Assembly: GCA_001579985.1 (NCBI GenBank)
Contig: LRSR01005436.1
Location: forward strand, 1-22,266
Direction of reading: 5' to 3'
Length of the DNA: 22,266 nucleotides
Source of the DNA: Hypsibius dujardini
Taxonomy: Eukaryota; Tardigrada; Eutardigrada; Parachela; Hypsibiidae
Shown here: in pieces, positions 9,001 to 19,293 of the stretch
How positions within the stretch are numbered: the first letter of the stretch is position 1
Layout of the letters: every line of letters begins with the position of its first letter
Position numbers and translations under genes: made by a program
The notes under the pieces: model-generated
Databases searched by the model: none
The model's input: only the letters and a program-made list of their open reading frames with translations
Told to the model about the DNA's origin: nothing

Positions 9001-12000
9001 TCAGTCCTCATGGTAAGATAAAGGTGCGACAGAGAAGTGGCGCGTCAAGTAGTGCAAAAGCTCAGGGTCCAATATCCAGTAATTCACGACCTCGGTCGCA
9101 TTCCTGATGTGCCATCTAAAAGAGGCGAAAAGAAACTTGGCGATTAGCCCACTCCTTGTTCTTATTGAAACCGATTATAGTTAAACCATAGTAAACAAAT
9201 AGAAATTTCTCTGTTTACTGTATGGTTATATACTTACTGGCGTAGAGCAGCACAGACGGCGAGGACGGCTATACAGGCAACCATACAGGCAACCATTCCG
9301 CCAATTGCGCTTGTCCTTTCCAAAACCTCTAGAACATAAACGATTGCGTGACAGAATCATCCGGAGAAAGGGAGAAACATCCAATGAAGTAACAGACTTT
9401 TTTCGGCGCAAGGTCCCTCGTCGCCAGCGAAGCCGCACTCGGGCACGTCGGGTGGCTGCAGCCCATTTGGGGTCGGCCAGGGGATACTGCGGTTAGCGAT
9501 GAATAGAATTCTTTTTTCAGTACTGTCGTAAATTCCAATAGTCTGCGGGTATATGAAGGATATAATGCGCTCGTGCATTACCAAATGAGATGAAATAATT
9601 TTTTAAGCTTATAGGGTAATGATGTTGACGTACTTGGAGAGCAAAGGTTGAGGTGTTGAATGCGAAGACGTCCGTATTTAAGAGGCGGATACCGCTGGCT
9701 GAGAAGTACATTTTTCCGCTTCTTAGTGAAAAAACACGATTGGATAGCCGGTCCACCAGGTCGTGGCCACTGCATTGTGTTTTGAAGCTCACGGGATGTG
9801 CCTTCTGCTGGTCCGAATCACTTTCGACTGCGACAGTAGAGAATACTTCTAACATTTCCAGTGCGGTTCGTCCGGCGAATCCAGTGTCCAGTGGCTTCAA
9901 ACAGAATAATTTTATAAAGTACTACCTTTGTACACAAACTGGAAAGGTCTGACTTGACAAATAGACAGACATTGTCACTTCTTGAGGAAGAAAAAACTGC
10001 GAGGTTTTCAAGCAGCCCCTTGCAAACCTCCCAGTATTGGTTGAATTAGTATCGTCGTCACTGATTAGTTTTCTCTAATAAAATGTTTATCAGTTCGTTG
10101 TTGCAGAAAGTTAGTACTTAAGTTTAAGCCCTGTGTAGATACAATAAAACGTTAGTTACAGGTCAAAATTGTTTGTTCAATTTAGTAGGGTTATCCACTC
10201 CTTGTGTTTACATCCTGCTTATATTTACAAGAAAAGCAGTTTGAAAGACCTGGGTCCCCCGGGTTATTATATGAGCAAGCAAATGCCTGAGAACATACCG
10301 CGATGCCATTCGCGTATGTGTAATTAAACTGAGCCAATGTGATGTTGGCTATTTTGGCGTTGACCTCGGGCATGGTGGTCGCTGTAGGCGGTTTCGTTGC
10401 CGGAAGTAGCATTATCAGCGACCTGAATGCATTCAGATTCTGAAATTGAATTGGTTAACTTCAGACGAAGCTAAATCAAGCATTGAATTGCTTGAAAAGT
10501 AAAAATATTCCCAGTTTCGTACCTTGATACCGTTTACTGGCTGCGTAAACTGAGCGGGCACTCCGTATGTCGGCGTGGGTATGGGTTGAGAGTTGATAAA
10601 GACGTATTCCCCGTTGTTCATATCCAATTCCTCTGTCAGTGCCTAAAATTAAACCCCAATTCCAAAGTTAAGGTTCACCTGTTTTTTTTTTATTAATTCT
10701 TAACTTCGCTACTTTTACTGTCTTGGGCTCTTTTATGCACAGGCCAGCCTGAGTGATTTCCGTAGGGGGAACGAAAAACATCTCCACTTCACATTTTTTT
10801 AAATTACCGTAGCTCAATATCAGCGATAATTAATGAATTTACATCAGCGGCAGAGCTCGGAAACCTTTTGGCAGAATTTCAAAGTCCGGAGAGCAATGGA
10901 CAATTCTATTTTTCTTCTTTTTCACTGTAAAATCTTCGGCTTTCAGAAAATGTTTGATTTCAAGATTTCCGAATCCGATTTCTATGCGGCGTGTTAAAGC
11001 CATGAGCGCGTTTAAGCCGTGAGGGATTTTTCTTGTGAGTCAGTCATATCAATGGTCATCGCAATACTGTAGAATTTCCATCGTATCTCGGGTTTCCTTC
11101 TCGTTTCGTTGACTCAATCAATCTGATTGAACCCTGTATCTTTTGTGTGAGTTCATCAGGGACCTCTCATGGTCGCCTTTTCTAACCTTCCCGAGGATGC
11201 CAGGATATTGTCAAGAACTGCTTGCGGATGGCCTTGCCAGCGAACTCGAGGCTGATACCGCCCTATATTTTGACTTGTGAGATGAACCCTCTGAGTCATT
11301 CTGCTTATCACATAAGCTAAATTTATGGATTGAATTTAACCTTAATTACTGTACCAGAACTCGCAAGGCCAGCACTGCGGTCATGTAAAGAACAAAGACT
11401 GCAACAAAAATTCATCCGACGGTTCGCGATACGATCATTTCATTTTACGTACCGCATAATTTTTTACATACCACGACCCTGTCGCTTTAAATCGCGCAAA
11501 ATGGAAGCGATCTCGCGTTCGGGCATGACGTTGTCCATAAAGCGGGACGTCAGTTGAAAGGGCAGCCCAGTCCGCTTCGTCAAGTCGATCAAGGACGTCT
11601 CCATGATCGAGTAAAAGGTAGTAATGTTTTTGGAAATCTCTACCAGTGTGGTTACATGGTACCATCGATGTTGATTCAACAGATCCAACAGTGCCACATT
11701 GAAGCTAATTGAGGACGCACCGACTGACACGGTGGTCTGCGGGTCAGACTTTGGTGTGAGAAAATCCTTCATCATTGAATCCCTACGACAAACAGATACA
11801 GTGGCCTTAAAAACGGCCAAACCTAAACACCGTGTGCGAATTTGTCCCCTTAAAAATGCCAGATACATACTTATATACTTAAACCATAATACATGAATAA
11901 ATTTAATAGTTGTGCCAAAAAGTGTTGTCAATCTGAATTTCAAAACTTGATATATTATTTATTGTTAGTGTTTGTGGAAGCAACCGTATTCACATATTTA

Positions 12001-12940
12001 GAGTGAAGACCAGCATGTCCAGCTGTGCAGCAAGATTGGAGAGTCCATTCTGCTCGTTGCAACCTAAGTTCAGCACCAAAACAGGTCATTATAGTTGGGT
12101 ATTATTTAATTTGAATTTAAAAGTTTTGTTCTTCCAGGAAATCGTTTCGACTTCTTACACATTGGAAACAAGACCTCTCAGAGTAGACCAGGAGATGGGT
12201 AAAGGAGCAAAATGCATTTCTTCAAAACGGAACCCAATATTTGATCTATTGTTCCCGATTGCTTTAGTTCTTCCATCAAACTTGTGATTTATTGGGGTCC
12301 AATATATCCCTCCAGTAATAAATGCAAATGGCAGATTAAAAACATACACGAATGGTTCAAATATGATGGAAAAACTGAATTTAAATTTTTTTTCGAAATC
12401 CCAGGGAGCCTTTGGAATCAGACCCTACACTACCTAAAAATGTCAACATAATCAGAAACAATATACCGACTTTTGGGCTCAATTTTGAAAATAATTCCTT
12501 TTGCCCCTTTATCCACCCTTGGCCCAATCATAAGGGGTCCTGGTTCGGACTTATATGGACCTTAAACGAGCCCCTGTTGTCAGGTAGCTCGAGTTCACTT
12601 TACCGCTTTCAACAATAGCATAGCAAGTATCGTTCCGCCGATGTAGGAACAAATACTCGGAGATGTCGTCCACGGCGTCCGCAGTGACGTCCTCGCAGGT
12701 TCTGTGATCCTTATGCTGAAAGTAACGAACACTGACGTTGTACTGGCCACCATATCGCTTCATAATCTCCTGTCGCATCACTTCGAATGAAGGTCGTGTG
12801 TAAACGGCATTCGTAACGTAGCCTGGCACGTCATATTGCAGGGTCACGAGAAGCTCGATGTTACTTCCTTGAGCCGCTACGTGGAATGGCACAACCAAGA
12901 GACACATGAGCACTGCGTTTTTCCTGAAAATCTTGTCCAT
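9001..12940 (-). CDS. Receptor gene 1: single-pass ANF-receptor-type (NPR-C-like) protein with 37-residue tail, 10 exons
   Basis: Exons on the minus strand, from 5' to 3': 12604-12940, 11994-12063, 11472-11782, 11355-11398, 10523-10642, 10299-10439, 9634-9894, 9398-9542, 9238-9328, 9001-9115. Phases agree throughout and give 544 codons plus TGA (9001-9003). The start is the ATG at 12940 rather than the in-frame ATG at 12988, because the second puts a signal peptide (FRKNAVLMCLLVVPFHVAA) at the N-terminus. Segments seen: DVPGYVTNAVY, GCNEQNGLSNLAAQLD, VSVGASSISF, QHRWYHVTT, NNGEYVFIN, FRSLIMLLPAT, CSGHDLVDRLSNRVF, IPWPTPNGLQPPDVPECGF. The transmembrane helix is residues 484-505. The cytoplasmic tail, from W508, includes NYWILDPELLHY and ends RHFSVAPLSYHED. 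The total length is close to that of vertebrate NPR-C (about 540 aa). It is a tandem paralogue of the gene at 891-7092 with identical lengths for exons 2-5 and 8. Ligand unknown; clearance or decoy role is inferred. Confidence 0.85.
9271..9297 (-). repeat. 12-bp tandem duplication inside the transmembrane-coding exon
   Basis: ACAGGCAACCAT occurs twice back to back (9273-9284, 9285-9296). On the minus strand it encodes MVACMVAC in the membrane helix of the receptor at 9001-12940. The in-frame, hydrophobic duplication lengthens the helix by four residues; the two paralogues do not show it. Confidence 0.75.
12392..12562 (+). repeat. Dispersed repeat family B, copy in intron 1 of receptor gene 1
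   Basis: It begins CGAAATCCCAGGGAGCC and ends GGTCCTGGTTCGGACTTATA. In between, an interior TTTTGGGCTCAATTTTGAAA and TTGCCCCTTTATCCACCC match in order the reverse complement of 20790-20950. Non-coding. The type of element is unknown. Confidence 0.65.
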
Positions 12941-13979
12941 CGAAACAAAGAGAAAAACAACGAAGAAAAAGAATTTTCTAGACCACAAACTAGCAAGCTG
13001 CAGCCAGACTTAAAAATATTCGTTTGTCGTATGTATGCAGGGGTAAGAGGGTAAGCTCAAGACGCTTCTACAGCGAAAATATTATTCCCGACCAAAGAAA
13101 CAGTCTTATCATGCTCCAAGATATATAAGCCATCGGACACACCCTCGGCCTTGGTGCGATGATATACGCAATGCTTCTGCGTGTTCTAACTGGATCGGAT
13201 AAAGCTTCTCAAGCAGCATGCGTAAACGCGTCATGTTGCAATCGTTTTCAATTTCCTAGCAGCCAACAAAATTGCACTCATCAGCTTTGCAAAATTCACT
13301 GCCAGTGAGTCTGGGTACGACAACAATGTTTTTAAATATTCACAGGTTTGGAGATTGATATTGAGACGGATTTTGCTGATGCGGCCATTTTATCTCTCAA
13401 TGGATAATAGGAAAAGGTCATAACTGGGAGGGGGTGGTGACTTATGCATCTCAAGGATCGTCTAACAAACGCCAGAATTTTCTCGTAGATAATGAGATGA
13501 CAATCATGTAATCAAAACAACATTTCGCACGCCATCCCCCCATGAAATATGGAGCACATGGAGGGTCGAGTCGAGTGCTCTTCACAACCGCTGAGCAATA
13601 ATAATATACCGCCCATGGTGAGGGCCTTGTGAGGAACGTGGCTGAAGGATTCAGAGAAGCTTGGCTTGCTGTTGAAATTCTTCAAGCTTACTGTTTAACG
13701 AGTTCTTTCGCAAAAATACGCGTCTGCTTAAATGTCACATTGAGTGAGTGGAGTATATGTGTCTTAGAGATGAGCATACGCGGATGGTGTACTTTCTTCG
13801 TTAAAACAAAATGCCTATAAAATACTACATGTACGCACTGATTAATTAACCCCTCAACTCAAAACTCCAAAATTTCTTCACCTCATTGAAACGTGCAAGT
13901 GAGGCAACTTATTTGAAGCTCGATCTCTCGACAGCATTAACCCTAGAATGTATTGCTCGTGTCTGTAATTCCCCAATCA
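12941..13979. other. Divergent intergenic region between receptor gene 1 and receptor copy 3
   Basis: This is about 1 kb separating two receptor starts that point away from each other. A TATATAAG lies at 13122-13129, readable as a TATA-type motif on the plus strand and as TTATATAT on the minus strand, 182 nt upstream of the minus-strand ATG. No ORF here has recognisable content. Confidence 0.4.
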
Positions 13980-14496
13980 ATGAATAACCTTTTTCGTACA
14001 CTTATTTTCGAAAGCGTTATAGTACTGTCCATCGTGTTGGGTCAAGCAGGCAGTGATGGGACATTTCGCAAAACCTTGCCGACGATGTCGATCGTAGTGT
14101 TTGGCCGGCTGACGTCCTTGGGTACTCCGTCACTGTCTGTCTCGGAGCCGCCCATGGAAGTGGGATATGAACAGATCCGACTGCAGTACAAGGACTGATT
14201 CGTTATCAATCACATTCAAACCATGGCACCGCCTTGTCTGACAGCTTTGAGCGCAAATGAGAGTCAAGAGAACGTTCTCGCGTGGTGGTACTACCGCCTT
14301 CAAAGGGAATCAAACCAAACGGTCATCTTCATGACACCCGGCATCTCACCGGCATTCGACTGCCTTGCCAATGACACGTCCACCGTCTGCTGGCTAGTAA
14401 CTGGAACGCTTTTTAATGCTGACGTAAGTTGAGGGAAGCCTCGAAGCGGAATGATAATATAACGCGATAACCATGGGCAAAGAAATGGCAAAAAAA

Positions 14497-14755
14497 CAGT
14501 AAGGGTAATCAAAGTTCGCTTATTTGCAGCGATTATTTCGCTAATTCAGACTCGCTTATCTGCTCGCTAATTGTGTCCATCTATCTTGTGAGTGGTCCAT
14601 GTGAGTTGAGATAAGCAAAGGAGACACAGCTTCAGGTAAGCCAGGGGGCGTGTCCTCGTATCACCGTTGCAAGGGCGTGCAAAACCAGGGAGATCAGCGA
14701 GTTTGAATTAGCGAAATAATCGCTGCAAATAAGCCAACTTTGAATACCCTTACTG
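14497..14755. mobile_element. 259-bp MITE with about 55-bp inverted repeats, pogo/Tigger-like ends
   Basis: The left arm begins CAGTAAGGGTAATCAAAGTT and continues with CGCTTATTTGCAGCGATTAT. The right arm (about 14690-14755) is its reverse complement with a few mismatches, ending CCCTTACTG. The arms share TTATTTGCAGCGATTATTTC. CAGT termini and a TTCGCTTA-type subterminal stretch recall pogo/Tigger ends; this assignment is inferred. The flanks (A-run on the left, T-run on the right) extend the inverted repeat and no TA duplication is clear. It lies in the intron between the first two recognised exons of receptor copy 3. Confidence 0.8.
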
Positions 14756-16296
14756 TTTTTGCATTTTATCAAAATTTTAATCGTTTGTTTGAGCTCCCCC
14801 TTATCAAAAACCATTGTGATCGTTGGCTGATTGGATCTTCCATATCGTGCTTGACTGTACATATGTTGGAGAAAAAAATTGTCTATTAATAATAGAAAAA
14901 AAGTCAGAAAAAAAATGAACCGATATTATTTCATAGCCAAGTTCAACAGTCAATACCTTAAACAGCTATTATGAAGCGGAGCGTAATAAATTGCTCTATC
15001 AGGTTTCATAATTATGATGTTGACTTAAAGGGTAACGTGCTATACTATTTGTTTTAAATGCCCGTCAAATCGTTACGATCTACGTAGCGTGTATATTTGT
15101 AGGTTACCACAATAACCCCCCCCCGCCACATACAACCTTTTATACTATTGTCACCCCCTTTTCACCTCTATTAGACTATAGTCAGCCGCTTTCTCCAAAT
15201 AAAGTAAATTAAAATAAAGCTAGTTTAATGTTATTTTTGTTCATTATTGAGTTTGAGTTCATAGGAGATGAACGTCTCAAGTTATTAGAAATCTCAGCTG
15301 GACGTTGCAATCTATCAAGGATTCCATGACAATTAAAATTAACTGAGATTCGTAAAATACAAGTGTATCTCTGACTAATCATAACTAATTAACTAACCGA
15401 CCGGAGCTGTCAAGGAAAATCGATCAGTGAATTTCGGAAATTCGCCGATGCATTTGGCTAAGCGGTAAGGCAGCCGGGCTATCAACAATCGAAAAATGCG
15501 AATAGGTCAATCACGGGCCTTGTATTTGACGCACACGGCTCAACATTTCGCATGCTTGCTGATACCTTTTTTCGACAGACTTTTTTACACAATTTATTGA
15601 CGGCTACACTGTCACTATTGTGTTTTGCAAGTAACAGCCGCAGCCTTTAATATGACCGACGCTCATTATGTAAGTTAATCAGGTTCTCGGGCTCCAATTT
15701 GTTTTGTAATTGTCAATTTTACACAGGTATACGTGGTAACGGAAGTAATGTCAGCTCCGTCTACTTTCGGCAATCTTACCTGGCGTCAAGGGAACCATAG
15801 CGACCAGGTGTGTATGTGTTTGTGTGTGGCAATCGGTTCAAACTATTTTCGTTTACCCTGCATGTATGAGGGTACATTCTTAAACCACATGTGACTGCTA
15901 GAAAAAATGAAAATGACATGTTCTTACTTTTTTTTAAGCGCCCGATGACCCCAATTTAAATTAAAATTTAGCGCAAAATGTATGGAGCACTATACTATTT
16001 ATTTATGCTTGACGACAATAGAGTTCCATCCTGTTTGCAAAATAAAATTATGGCTCTCTGTACACGTTTTCGGTGATTTTTATGAAAAGGTTGCACGTAG
16101 AGCGTTCCAGTCGGTGATCGTGCTGCAGTCGGTGGATGAAACATCGAGTGACATCACTACTCAAGTGACGAAAAAAGAACTGGCTATTGAGTTTCGTCGA
16201 CGATCTTAGCTCAAGTACAATTGGATCTATTCAAACGACAATGAATGGACCGACGTCCTCCTGGACGGCTACATTGGCGTACTCTTGATCGGTCAG

Positions 16297-17444
16297 GTAA
16301 GAAATAGCCCTAACCTGCAACAGTTATCAGATATCTAACCCTGCACATCAGAAATATACATTCATACAAGGGTAAACCATTTATGCGCGACCACCTCGCA
16401 ACGTGTGTGAACATTTTAAACATTTTTTCAAATCTGATTTCTGAAATCGATAAAGCAATGAGTTTCTTCTGTTTTTATTGATTTTGCATGTTGCGATTGC
16501 GACATCATCCATGGCACAATACCAATCGTTTTTCCAAAACCGTGTGCGAAGCTCAGCGTGCTGGACTCTCAATCAGCTGATTTTGGCAAAAAAGATGCAT
16601 TTGTTTTCTGATTGACGTTAATAATCTTGCTAATCAAATAAAGAACCATGCTGCTTGTATGTTGAAGCACAAAATTGCTACATGTGAAAAGCCTGAAAAT
16701 CCTGCGACGTCTGACCGAACTTGGTCGGCATGTTTGGGGAAATAGCTCGTTATTGATAACAGTCCAAGTTGAAAAACTGTCGAAAAACTGTCATGACATA
16801 GATAATTGATAATTAACTTCATTTTCAGATTTGGAAAAAACATAACGCGGAGCAAATGGTTGGAGAGAAAAAAACGTAGTCGCGTGTAAATAATTTACCC
16901 CAGTAGTACCGTAACAGTGGCGACGGGAGGTCCCTAGCTGGGGTGGAGGAGGAGCAGAACGGGGGGAAGCTGGGGGTGGAAGAGGAGCGGACGGAAACTA
17001 TTATCGAATTCCGAAATTCGGTGATCGATTTCCCTTATCATCCCCGACTGACCAGGCAAGTTATTCGACACACTGAAAGCAATCAACTGGGCTGGGGGTT
17101 TACGGCCTCCTCCGAGTGTATCACTCTGTGGCTTTCAGAAATTTCGCAACTTCCCTATCCCAATCTAGTGCATTTAAGTACTGACCGTAAAATTAAACCA
17201 ACCTGAAAAATGAACTAAAATCAAGTTCACACTTTCATTTAGTGACAAATCTTATAGTTCTTCTAGTTTCCTTAACATACTACCTGTAAATGAAGGTTTT
17301 TAGTCCTCTTTGCCCTAGCTGAGTGAAAAAGCAATCAGTTTGAATTGACAAACTTCAGTTTTTATCATCATTACTTATGGAACCCAGTTCAATTAGTAAG
17401 TATTAAACACTGATCTGGGCATGGGTCTTGTTCGATCCAAATAG
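16297..17444. other. Gap in receptor copy 3 where the distal ligand-domain exons are expected
   Basis: In the paralogues, the exons encoding LVDRxxNRxF and WPxxNGxxPxDVPECGF lie here. I find neither on the plus strand. An 87-codon plus-strand frame (16943-17206, GGKLGVEEERTETIIEFRNS) bears no resemblance to them and is not recognised. The exons appear deleted or decayed beyond recognition. Confidence 0.5.
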
Positions 17445-18099
17445 GTTCTACGCGTGAAGTAATAGGATGTTATGTCGGTGGAAGCGTCCTCTTGCTCAGT
17501 GTGTTGGGCAACATCTGGATCCGGTACATAATAAAATATCTCGCCGTCCCTGCACCTTATATTGTATACTACATCTAACAAAGATTTCCCTCAATCGTTT
17601 TTCGTAGATGGTTCAAACGGCATGTTTTTGAATCGGCCAATTACTGGATACTTAAACGCAGTGACCTTCATCTTCCTGGCTATACCTATTATTCCAGGTT
17701 GTCTCTGTTCTCGTGCCACTTATTAAGGGCAGAAAATAGAGAGATGAAACAGCTAGAAACGCTTATTTTCATTCTCTGTCACTTTCCCCATCTGATTATT
17801 TTTGCAAAAATTTCCACTTACAAAACTATCTGAAATCGCGACGCATTTATTACTACCGGGTTTGGTTTGGGGCTTGGGGTACTTTGAAATACGATATTTG
17901 TCTCCACAATGGAATCCCCTATATCGATGCAACGTTTCGGTCTGCAAATTGTTACATTCGTCACAAATTTAGATTTCAATAAAAGAAGTATTCCAAACGA
18001 GTCTGAATTCGGCATTTAGATAATACCGCAAATCGAAGTTACTAGGAATCAATGCTCATTTGGACAAAAACGGAGATTTTTTCCGGACTTTTTTACCAG

Positions 18100-18402
18100 T
18101 ATTTTCTTTTGGTGAGGGCTATGCTCACAGTCCACGGCCGTCCCGGAGTGCTCACGGGTTCGGGTTGTCGTCCCAGTGAACAGGCAACGGTGATCCGCTC
18201 CACTGGCCAAACGGCACGTTTGTATGGAGCATGTGCGGTAAGAAATAGCAACAAAGCGATGCCGAGTCGGCCCTTTTGCTGGACAGAGGCTTATTTTGAT
18301 TGCCAGAGATTTAATTCAATAAGTGATTTGTAATAAACGTGATCTCCATTGCAGAGCCTCGCATTCGAGACAAGTCCCGAAGGAACGCCGTATGAATTTT
18401 AG
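18100..18402 (+). other. Candidate exon pair downstream of receptor copy 3, unrecognised
   Basis: An open stretch at 18100-18237 follows an AG (TTTTACCAG) and ends in a good donor (GTGCG|GTAAGA), phase 0 on both sides. A second segment at 18355-18402 follows ATTGCAG and reads SLAFETSPEGTPYEF then TAG. The first segment contains LTVHGRPGVLTGSG and TGQTARLYGACA. With generosity this resembles the beginning of a receptor-cyclase kinase-homology domain (SRLTLSGRGS ... YKGNLVAIK pattern), which would fit its place after the transmembrane and tail exons at 17445-17697. The phase does not match the phase-2 donor proposed at 17697, so the connection is weak. It may be a chance open frame. Confidence 0.18.
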
Positions 18403-19293
18403 ATTAAAGTCGAAGTTTTTTTGCTGATTTTTCGTCTCCTTCCGTTTTTTGGAGTTTCGTAGCCTAGGCATTATGAAAAAATACATCATAACGGCCAATT
18501 AGACAGTGCCACTGCCGCTCATATTTCTTTTCTACTCTCTTCCTATTTCGTTTCACCAGTGATGTCTTTATTTTACCTGAATTTTTCTGCTCAGCTTGCC
18601 CTGGCTGAAAGGGTACGCTGGCTGGAATAAACAAGCAAGTGTGTATATACCCGACTTGTTAAAGATTTTTGGCGATTCTGGTACGGCATTCTGTGTCTGC
18701 TTTTTACGATGTTCGATAAAGTCAATCCGGTCTAAGTGAAAGAGAGGCAGATAGACAGGCAGGAAAATATGCAGGCAGGTAAGCCTACAAGCAGGCAGGC
18801 GATAGGCAGACACATATCCCACCCGGAACGAATATATATGCATTTCTGATATTTAACTCTGCCATTTTTCAATTGAAACCTATGCATTGGAGCTGCAGTC
18901 GTCTCATTGTTTGCTTCTGAGCTTCCGTTTATAAATTTTCTAACTGGACTGCTCGTGCAACGGTGTCTGTGACGTTCAGTAAACGACACGACTTTTTGTT
19001 TTATTAATATGGTTTCGTGGTTGACGTAATCCTCCACAATCACATGGAATTTATGAAAGTGATACTGATTTGTTATCCTGCTTGGATGCGCGTGTCCTCG
19101 CACCTGAAATTTGATAATTACGCGGCATCAATAGCGATTATCTCATCGACTGATTATACTTCCACTTTCACGGTCGTCCAATGAACGATTCAATGTCAGG
19201 CTTTTGTGGCGGTTCCTTCGTTAATTTTCTTCCAGGCAACTTCTTGTCGAGCGTGTTACTTGTGTAACAAATTTCGCAGGAACTGCCGGTAGA
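18403..19293. other. Intergenic region upstream of the carboxypeptidase gene
   Basis: It holds the CAGG simple repeat and no supported gene. The promoter and 5' UTR of the carboxypeptidase should lie near its right end, but no clear core element is seen. Confidence 0.4.
18745..18815 (+). repeat. Imperfect CAGG/GCAGGCAG simple repeat
   Basis: GGCAGATAGACAGGCAGGAA followed by GCAGGCAGG, GCAGGCAGGCG and GGCAGACA forms an interrupted (CAGG)n/(CAGA)n tract. A minus-strand open frame across it (18732-19103) is low-complexity and not considered coding. Confidence 0.6.

Larger units (their letters stand above)
13980..17833 (+). pseudogene. Receptor copy 3: divergent, stop-containing and internally deleted ANF-receptor-type pseudogene
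   Basis: Recognisable exons: 13980-14423 (signal peptide, ligand-domain start SLSVSEPPMEVGYEQIRL, then FMTPGISPAFDCLANDTSTV), 15727-15807 (VTEVMSAPSTFGNLTW), 16090-16296 (RAFQSVIVLQSVDE, aligning with exon 6 of the two minus-strand paralogues), 17445-17523 (transmembrane, VIGCYVGGSVLLLSVLGNIW) and 17608 onward (RHVFESANYWILKRSDLHLP, aligning with the paralogue tails). All junctions have GT-AG sites and compatible phases within neighbouring recognised exons. TGA at 14196-14198 interrupts exon 1 (LQYKD*FVINH, probably a former TGG) and TAG at 16207-16209 interrupts the third exon (RRS*LKYNW). Homologues of the VGASSISF, NGEYVFIN, LVDR and PECGF exons are not found in the spaces where they should lie. 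The last exon stays open to TGA 17831-17833 or may be spliced at 17697. It is oriented head to head with the gene at 9001-12940. Stop readthrough or sequence errors are the alternatives. Confidence 0.75.

Noticed and set aside
9329-9397. Premature TGA after CAEKS in receptor gene 1
   Set aside because: It falls in a 69-nt phase-1 intron (A|GTCTG ... TTCTAG|AG) at exactly the same position as the intron in receptor gene 2.
15448-15530. tRNA-like stretch with an A-box match (TGGCTAAGCGG)
   Set aside because: No convincing B box or cloverleaf could be folded by eye; at most a decayed tRNA-derived repeat.
16943-17206. 87-codon plus-strand frame as a missing exon of receptor copy 3
   Set aside because: It has none of the LVDR, NTST or WPxxNG motifs of the corresponding exons and begins in purine-rich low-complexity sequence.
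18732-19103. 123-codon minus-strand open frame
   Set aside because: It runs through the CAGG simple repeat and is low-complexity, with no splice partners or family match.
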